Origin: Acidobacteriota bacterium
GTDB lineage: Bacteria > Acidobacteriota > Terriglobia > Terriglobales > Acidobacteriaceae
Assembly: GCA_021781255.1 (NCBI GenBank)
Contig: JAJXXG010000343.1
Coordinates: 1-8,780 of the forward strand
Reading direction: 5' to 3'
DNA length: 8,780 bases
In this document: positions 4,372-8,780 of the stretch, one piece after another
How the letters are laid out: the number at the start of each line of letters is the position of its first letter
Numbering within the stretch: position 1 is the stretch's first letter
Translations under genes and position numbers: made by a program
Notes under the pieces: generated by a model
Database searches by the model: none
What the model was told of the DNA's origin: nothing
Seen by the model: only the letters and a program-made list of their open reading frames with translations

Positions 4372-4815
4372 GCTTGGCCTGCCCGGGAATTTGTACCAGT
4401 GAGATTGTTAGTGTATCGCGGACGAGTGGGGGCCATCCGTTTGGCTGAGGAAGCGTAGACCAGCACTGCTTGCTTCCTGATGACCCGTAAACAATGCTAT
4501 CCAGTGAGCCAGGATGGAACCTCCTGGCATGGTTTTGGGGCCGGAACTGGCCCCACTCCGGCCCGGAACCTGGCCAGGCACAGCTAATCGCTTGCAGACG
4601 AAAGTAGGCAGCGCTTCTCCTCTCAAATCATCCGCTCTCCCGCCGCCCCTGAATGCCATGCAGAAATAGACCGAAATTTCTTCTTTCATCAAGTGCCCCC
4701 GCTTCATGCGGCTTTATGGCAGAGCCGGTCGGAATCTGTCAATGCTCTCCGCTGCGCTTCGATGAACGCGCTCTGCCCATGGACAGGTATCCCGTGTTCG
4801 TAAGCAGTGCATGAA
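4372..4815. other. Intergenic region without a recognised gene
   Basis: About 440 bp where I recognise no gene. A minus-strand open frame (4408-4707) exists, but it lacks a convincing ribosome site and any motif I know. The region holds the GC-rich hairpin cluster at 4508-4578. Expected toxin genes of the DUF5615/PIN type are absent in all plus-strand frames after 4371. Confidence 0.5.
4508..4578. repeat. Cluster of three small inverted repeats
   Basis: GCCAGGA (4508-4514)/TCCTGGC (4522-4528), GGGGCC (4537-4542)/GGCCCC (4549-4554) and the self-complementary CCTGGCCAGG (4569-4578) follow one another within 71 bp. They could be a structured RNA or a remnant of a mobile element end. No T-run follows on either strand, so they do not look like simple terminators. 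The function is not known to me. Confidence 0.45.
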
Positions 4816-4858
4816 TGTCAATATTACTTAAGGGTATAGGCTTTTCGTAATATTGACA
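4816..4858. promoter_or_regulatory. Perfect 12-bp inverted repeat upstream of the RHS gene
   Basis: TGTCAATATTAC (4816-4827) and GTAATATTGACA (4847-4858) are exact reverse complements separated by 19 bp. The element is AT-rich in a GC-rich setting and lies 76-166 bp before the two possible RHS starts. A pair of half-sites for a dimeric regulator, or a transcript hairpin, would fit. The spacing does not match a dif/Xer site (6-8 bp centre). The repeat is certain; the regulatory role is inference. Confidence 0.55.
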
Positions 4859-4981
4859 GAAGAGCAGAACTTAAAAACGCTAAGAGTCAATAATTTCGTT
4901 CCACAATTTAATTGCTGCTGAAAGGCCGGGTGGATGGTAACACATTCGCATTCTTCGCTGTTCTTTCGAACAGGATACCCG

Positions 4982-7900
4982 ATGGAAACGCCGTTGATTT
5001 CGAAACGTGAGATTCCTAGAGATCGTCGACTCGGAAACGCCAGTTCGGAGCATGGGCGGCTGGAGTACTCGCATTCACTCGGGCTGCGGAATATTCTTCG
5101 TCGTCTCTGCATTCGTTCTGTGATTTTCGTTTTATTATTGGCGATTTGCAGGGTTCACGCCCAGAGTACGGTCCCGGCAAGCGACACAGGCATACACGAC
5201 TTTCAGACCTACGATGGTGAGCACGAGAACGTGAGCCTTGGCACCGGAAATGTCTTCGTGTCGGTTCCGTTGTTTAGCTTGCCAGGCAGGAAAGGAATGA
5301 ACTACTCAGTTGGCTTGATCTTCAATTCTCAATCATGGTCGTTCAATGGCGGATGGACGAACCTGAACATTGGAATGGTGGTCACGCATACGTCAGGCGT
5401 TGCCTTCCATCCGGGCGCTTCTTTCGTTCTCTCTACGAATTCTGATATTCGGTGTATAGGCAATTACACCTTCACGGACGAGAACGGTGGCATACACAGC
5501 TTCAGCAATGTGCAAACCGGCTGCTACTCAATGTCTTCCTGCTCCCAAATCGGCGGTTGCACAGCAAGTAGCGGGTACGACGTTTTGGGCGGAAGCGATG
5601 ATCGAGGCGAGGGTATTTCCATCGACCTCAATCCTGTCGGTACCACCAACGATCCCACTGCTTGTAGACTTACAAAAAAAGATGGCACATGGTTTCCTCT
5701 CTCTAACTGTTCCAGTACCACCGGCGTAGGTGGTGCAGCGTCGATTGGGTCGCCGATCACTATGGAAGACCCAAATGGGAACCAAATAACCTCTTCTGCT
5801 GGAGGAGGCGGCACTGGCTTACTCGCTGGCGGCGGAGATGGATTCCCAGCAGGCACGGACTACGATACCCTCCACAGAAGTATTACCTACACAAAATTAA
5901 ATTACACGATCCAATACACAGATCCTGATGCCCCAAATGGGAAGTTTACGGTTACCTTCAACGTTCAGCCGCTTCAGCTGTCGTGTCCTCTGACGGCATC
6001 CAACGGAGCCTCGAGTCCCACCGGCACCGTTAACGTCGTCACAAGCGCACTCTTGCCGAATGGGTTGACTTACATTTTTCAGTACGACGGCTGCGGGACT
6101 CTCACGAAAATCGTGTACCCAAGCGGCGGTTATACGCGCTACGTGCCCGACTATACCGACTACTCGCACATCCTGACCTCGCCGGGCACTCCGACGGTCA
6201 CCGGCACTGATATTGAAATCACGCAGAAGTACGTCTGCCGTGCACCCTCCGTCCCGCCTGGGGCTACGTCGACGGGGCCCGGGAACACATGCAACGGGAC
6301 TGAGGATGAGACGATCTACACCCCTGCGGTGAATACATCGATGTGCAATCATTCGGGGAATACCGTCGTTGATCCGCTCGGCAATAACACTGTATACCAG
6401 TTCACCAATAACACCACGTGCGGTTACTCGGTCGCGGAAAGTAGCCGACAGATTTATCAAGGCAGTTCTACATTGCTGCGTACCATTCAGACTTCCTACA
6501 ACCAAATCCTACCCGACGTGTGGTACCCCCAGGATCGGTACACAACAATTCATAGCAGTGGCCTTGAGAATCGGGTGCACTGGGACTACTCGGGACCAGC
6601 ATTGGGCGGATGGGTCGGGGACAAAAAGGAGTATGACTGGGGACCGGGGACCTGGGGTTCGCTTCTGCGTGAAACGGACACGCCCTTCGCCTGCAACTGG
6701 AAACCTTCCAGCACAACAGTGAAAGACGGCTTAGGCAATCAGATTGCGTTGACCACCTACGAATTCGACAACTACACGGCGGGAATTACAGCAAGCGGCG
6801 CCGTCCAGCACGATTCAAACTTCGGCGCCGGATTCTCCGCGCGCTGCAATGTGACCGCCATAGAGCGCTGGCGAAACACGGACGGTGTAACTCTAACCAC
6901 GCGCATGCAGTACGACGATGCGGGCAACGTGCTGAGTGCGACCGGTCCGCCCCCGGTGAACGAGGTCACCACTACCAGCTATTCCGACATGTGGGGCAAC
7001 AGCACCTGCGCTCCAACCGGCGGGAATGCCGCTGCCTATCCCACCCAAATCACTACAGGCTCTCTCACCACGAAGTACTCCCACAATTCCTGTACAGGGA
7101 GCGTCGCAACCATCACCGACCCGAACAACCAGGTGACGAGCTTTGCCTATGATCGGATGGTCCGGAACATACTGGCCGACTTTCCCGATGGCGGATCGAT
7201 TTCAACCTGCTTCAGCGAAATCTCCACCAACAGCTGCTATAGCAGTTCTTACCCCGTTTCCGTAGTCAGCACACAAGCAATCAACTCGAGTGGTGTAAAT
7301 AAGGTCTCAACGATGGTCCTGGACGGGTTGGCTCGGGTAAGCGAGGCCCAGCTCAATTCCGATCCAAACTGCAACTCATCCACAGGACTGAAAGTCGATA
7401 CCACCTACGATGGGTCCGGGCACACGCACTCCGTTTCGAATTCGTACTGTATGACCGGTGATCCGACGTATGTATTCAGCACCTACTCGTACGACGCCCT
7501 GGACAGGATAACATCGCTGACTCACCCCGATAACACGAGCACCGCGACGACGTACGACATTGCCTCAGGTTCAGCGAATTGCAAGACCGTGGCCGACGAA
7601 GACAAGAAAAAACGCATGCTCTGCGACGATGGCGTCGGCCGAACAACCTCGGTGTTTGAGGATCCAACCGGGCTGAACTACGAAACGGACTACCAATACA
7701 ACCCGCTGAATGAGTTGACACAGGTGACTCAGAAGGGTGGAAGCTCCAGCCCGCAATGGCGCACCCGGCAATTCGTATACGATTCGCTTTCTCATCTGAT
7801 CACGTCGTACAATCCGGAGACGGGCACGGTCTGCTATGGCACGTGGAGCGGATCGAACTGTGTGAACGGGTATGATGTCGATGGCAATCTCGTGGCTAAA

Positions 7901-8780
7901 ACCGACGCTCGGGGCATTACGGTCAACTATTCGTATGACAATCTGAACCGGCTCATTGCGAAGATCTACTCCAACGATTCGACAAGCACCCCCTGGTCGT
8001 GCTACCAGTACGGCACTTCACCGGGGTCGGGAAATCTGAACGGCAGGCTGATCAATGAGTGGACGCAGGCCGCGGGGACCAGTTGCCAGGCCGCGCCGCC
8101 ATCTTCCGGGTATCTGACGTTGCGCTCGATCTCGAACTACGATCGGATGGGGCGGCTTGCGAATGAGCAGCAGTGCACTCCCTTGAACTGCAGCGGCACG
8201 CACTATCCAATGCAGTACACGTACGATTACGCCGGCGACTTGACCACGTTTGTCGACTCGTTAGCGCCAACTCCCTACACCATCACTTACACGTACGACG
8301 GCGCGGATCACCTCAGGACCATCCAGAGTTCCTGGACAGACGCGCAGCATCCCGCCACTTTGTTTTCTGCGCAGCCCTGGGGTCCGTTCGGCGTATCCAG
8401 CGCCACGTTGGGCGCCAACATCAACCTCACTCGCTCGTACAACAATTACCGGGGCTTTCTCTATTATGAAAACGACCAGTCGGGAGCGAGTACTCTTTAC
8501 ACCTACGCCCTCGGTTTTGAACCTAACGGTAATGTAAGCTCGGTCAGCGACAGCGTGGTCGGAGGGTGGAGCTACATCTACGACGTTCTGAATCGGCTGC
8601 AGGGCGCAAGCGCCACTTCGGGCTCGTGCAACGGAATGAACATCGCTTGGACCTACGACGCCTGGGCCAATCGTACCAGCCAGAGTGCGTCCGGATCGAG
8701 CGGGTGCAGCATCGTGCAGCCAGCCTATACATTCAATTCCAACAACCAAATCACTGATTCGTACTATGATCCTGCAGGCG
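4982..8780 (+). CDS. Secreted RHS/YD-repeat protein, 5' part (runs off window)
   Basis: 1266 codons remain open to the window end. The start at 4982 has AGGA 6 nt upstream; an in-frame ATG at 4934 (AAAGG 8 nt upstream) is an alternative. A basic stretch and hydrophobic core (about residues 36-58, RNILRRLCIRSVIFVLLLAI) end in VHA^QS, a signal-peptidase-like site near residue 60, so export is likely. The N-terminal domain (about 75-140, LGTGNVFVSVPLFSLPGR) is typical of acidobacterial RHS proteins. YD repeats become dense from about residue 640: YDDAGN (644), YDALDRI (837), YDSLSHL (933), YDNLNRL (985), YDRMGRL (1053), YDYAGDL (1081), YDGADHL (1105), YDVLNRL (1200), YDAWANR (1225) and YYDPAG at the cut. 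These build the beta-cage that encloses a C-terminal effector. The TGKERD core end and tip lie beyond the window. The protein is rich in Cys. Confidence 0.93.
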   Translation, partial: METPLISKREIPRDRRLGNASSEHGRLEYSHSLGLRNILRRLCIRSVIFVLLLAICRVHAQSTVPASDTGIHDFQTYDGEHENVSLGTGNVFVSVPLFSLPGRKGMNYSVGLIFNSQSWSFNGGWTNLNIGMVVTHTSGVAFHPGASFVLSTNSDIRCIGNYTFTDENGGIHSFSNVQTGCYSMSSCSQIGGCTASSGYDVLGGSDDRGEGISIDLNPVGTTNDPTACRLTKKDGTWFPLSNCSSTTGVGGAASIGSPITMEDPNGNQITSSAGGGGTGLLAGGGDGFPAGTDYDTLHRSITYTKLNYTIQYTDPDAPNGKFTVTFNVQPLQLSCPLTASNGASSPTGTVNVVTSALLPNGLTYIFQYDGCGTLTKIVYPSGGYTRYVPDYTDYSHILTSPGTPTVTGTDIEITQKYVCRAPSVPPGATSTGPGNTCNGTEDETIYTPAVNTSMCNHSGNTVVDPLGNNTVYQFTNNTTCGYSVAESSRQIYQGSSTLLRTIQTSYNQILPDVWYPQDRYTTIHSSGLENRVHWDYSGPALGGWVGDKKEYDWGPGTWGSLLRETDTPFACNWKPSSTTVKDGLGNQIALTTYEFDNYTAGITASGAVQHDSNFGAGFSARCNVTAIERWRNTDGVTLTTRMQYDDAGNVLSATGPPPVNEVTTTSYSDMWGNSTCAPTGGNAAAYPTQITTGSLTTKYSHNSCTGSVATITDPNNQVTSFAYDRMVRNILADFPDGGSISTCFSEISTNSCYSSSYPVSVVSTQAINSSGVNKVSTMVLDGLARVSEAQLNSDPNCNSSTGLKVDTTYDGSGHTHSVSNSYCMTGDPTYVFSTYSYDALDRITSLTHPDNTSTATTYDIASGSANCKTVADEDKKKRMLCDDGVGRTTSVFEDPTGLNYETDYQYNPLNELTQVTQKGGSSSPQWRTRQFVYDSLSHLITSYNPETGTVCYGTWSGSNCVNGYDVDGNLVAKTDARGITVNYSYDNLNRLIAKIYSNDSTSTPWSCYQYGTSPGSGNLNGRLINEWTQAAGTSCQAAPPSSGYLTLRSISNYDRMGRLANEQQCTPLNCSGTHYPMQYTYDYAGDLTTFVDSLAPTPYTITYTYDGADHLRTIQSSWTDAQHPATLFSAQPWGPFGVSSATLGANINLTRSYNNYRGFLYYENDQSGASTLYTYALGFEPNGNVSSVSDSVVGGWSYIYDVLNRLQGASATSGSCNGMNIAWTYDAWANRTSQSASGSSGCSIVQPAYTFNSNNQITDSYYDPAG

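Noticed and set aside
4399..4458. GTG-initiated frame VRLLVYRGRVGAIRLAEEA after the antitoxin, as a possible decayed DUF5615-like toxin start
   Set aside because: Only a superficial resemblance to the hydrophobic first strand of PIN-like toxins. It lacks the acidic residue and stops after about 20 codons.
4408..4707. 99-codon minus-strand frame in the 4372-4815 gap
   Set aside because: No clear ribosome site, no recognisable motif, and it overlaps the hairpin cluster. It could be real or the shadow of a decayed element, but cannot be supported.
4816..4858. dif/Xer recombination site
   Set aside because: The central spacer is 19 bp, not 6-8 bp, and the arms do not resemble XerC/XerD half-sites.
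4828..5112. Minus-strand frames opposite the 5' end of the RHS gene
   Set aside because: They run antisense to the signal peptide and N-terminal RHS domain, with no independent start signal or homology.
5897..6505. 202-codon minus-strand frame opposite the RHS gene
   Set aside because: It is a codon-pattern shadow of the GC-rich RHS reading frame, which is uninterrupted and carries family motifs.

Overview
The window looks like an accessory, repeat-rich stretch of an Acidobacteriota (Terriglobia-type) chromosome. This is inferred from the style of the RHS/YD-repeat proteins (core motif TGKERDSESGNDYF, a secreted RHS with an 'LPGR' N-terminal domain) and from dense GGGGCACC/GGGTGGCCC palindromic repeats, which I associate with that phylum. 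No housekeeping gene is present to confirm it.

Layout. (1) Positions 1-2389 read mostly on the minus strand and look like a fossil array of RHS tip cassettes. There are two small four-helix membrane proteins (513-896 and 1669-2073). Each is preceded, 38 or 49 bp upstream, by the 3' tail of a truncated ORF ending in a Pro/Gln-rich C-terminus (935-997 and 2123-2344). Two fragments of the conserved RHS core end also lie here (255-474 and 1494-1633). Every fragment boundary I can place falls on a palindromic repeat. Two longer direct repeats are superimposed: 149 bp (1-149 and 1208-1356) and 152 bp (998-1149, and an interrupted copy). (2) Positions 2390-3425 are an intact IS481-family insertion sequence with one DDE transposase, imperfect terminal inverted repeats and a 6-bp target duplication. 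It split the second 152-bp repeat copy, and the unsplit copy at 998-1149 supplies the empty-site sequence. (3) Positions 3529-3578 are the 3' half of a tRNA-Pro(TGG) on the minus strand without its 5' half, as expected of a displaced attachment site. If so, an integrated element starts here and runs to the right. (4) Positions 3760-4371 encode a DUF433/VapB45-like antitoxin with no recognisable toxin partner. (5) Positions 4372-4981 hold no recognised gene, but contain a hairpin cluster and a perfect 12-bp inverted repeat. (6) From 4982 to the window end runs the plus-strand 5' part (1266 codons) of a large secreted RHS/YD-repeat protein. Its core terminus and variable tip lie beyond the window.

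Taken together: the left part appears to be decayed RHS toxin-tip/immunity cassettes shuffled by repeat-mediated recombination and then hit by an IS, and the right part a full-size RHS gene, possibly on an element integrated at tRNA-Pro. The toxin/immunity reading is inference from gene order, not from a recognised toxin fold.
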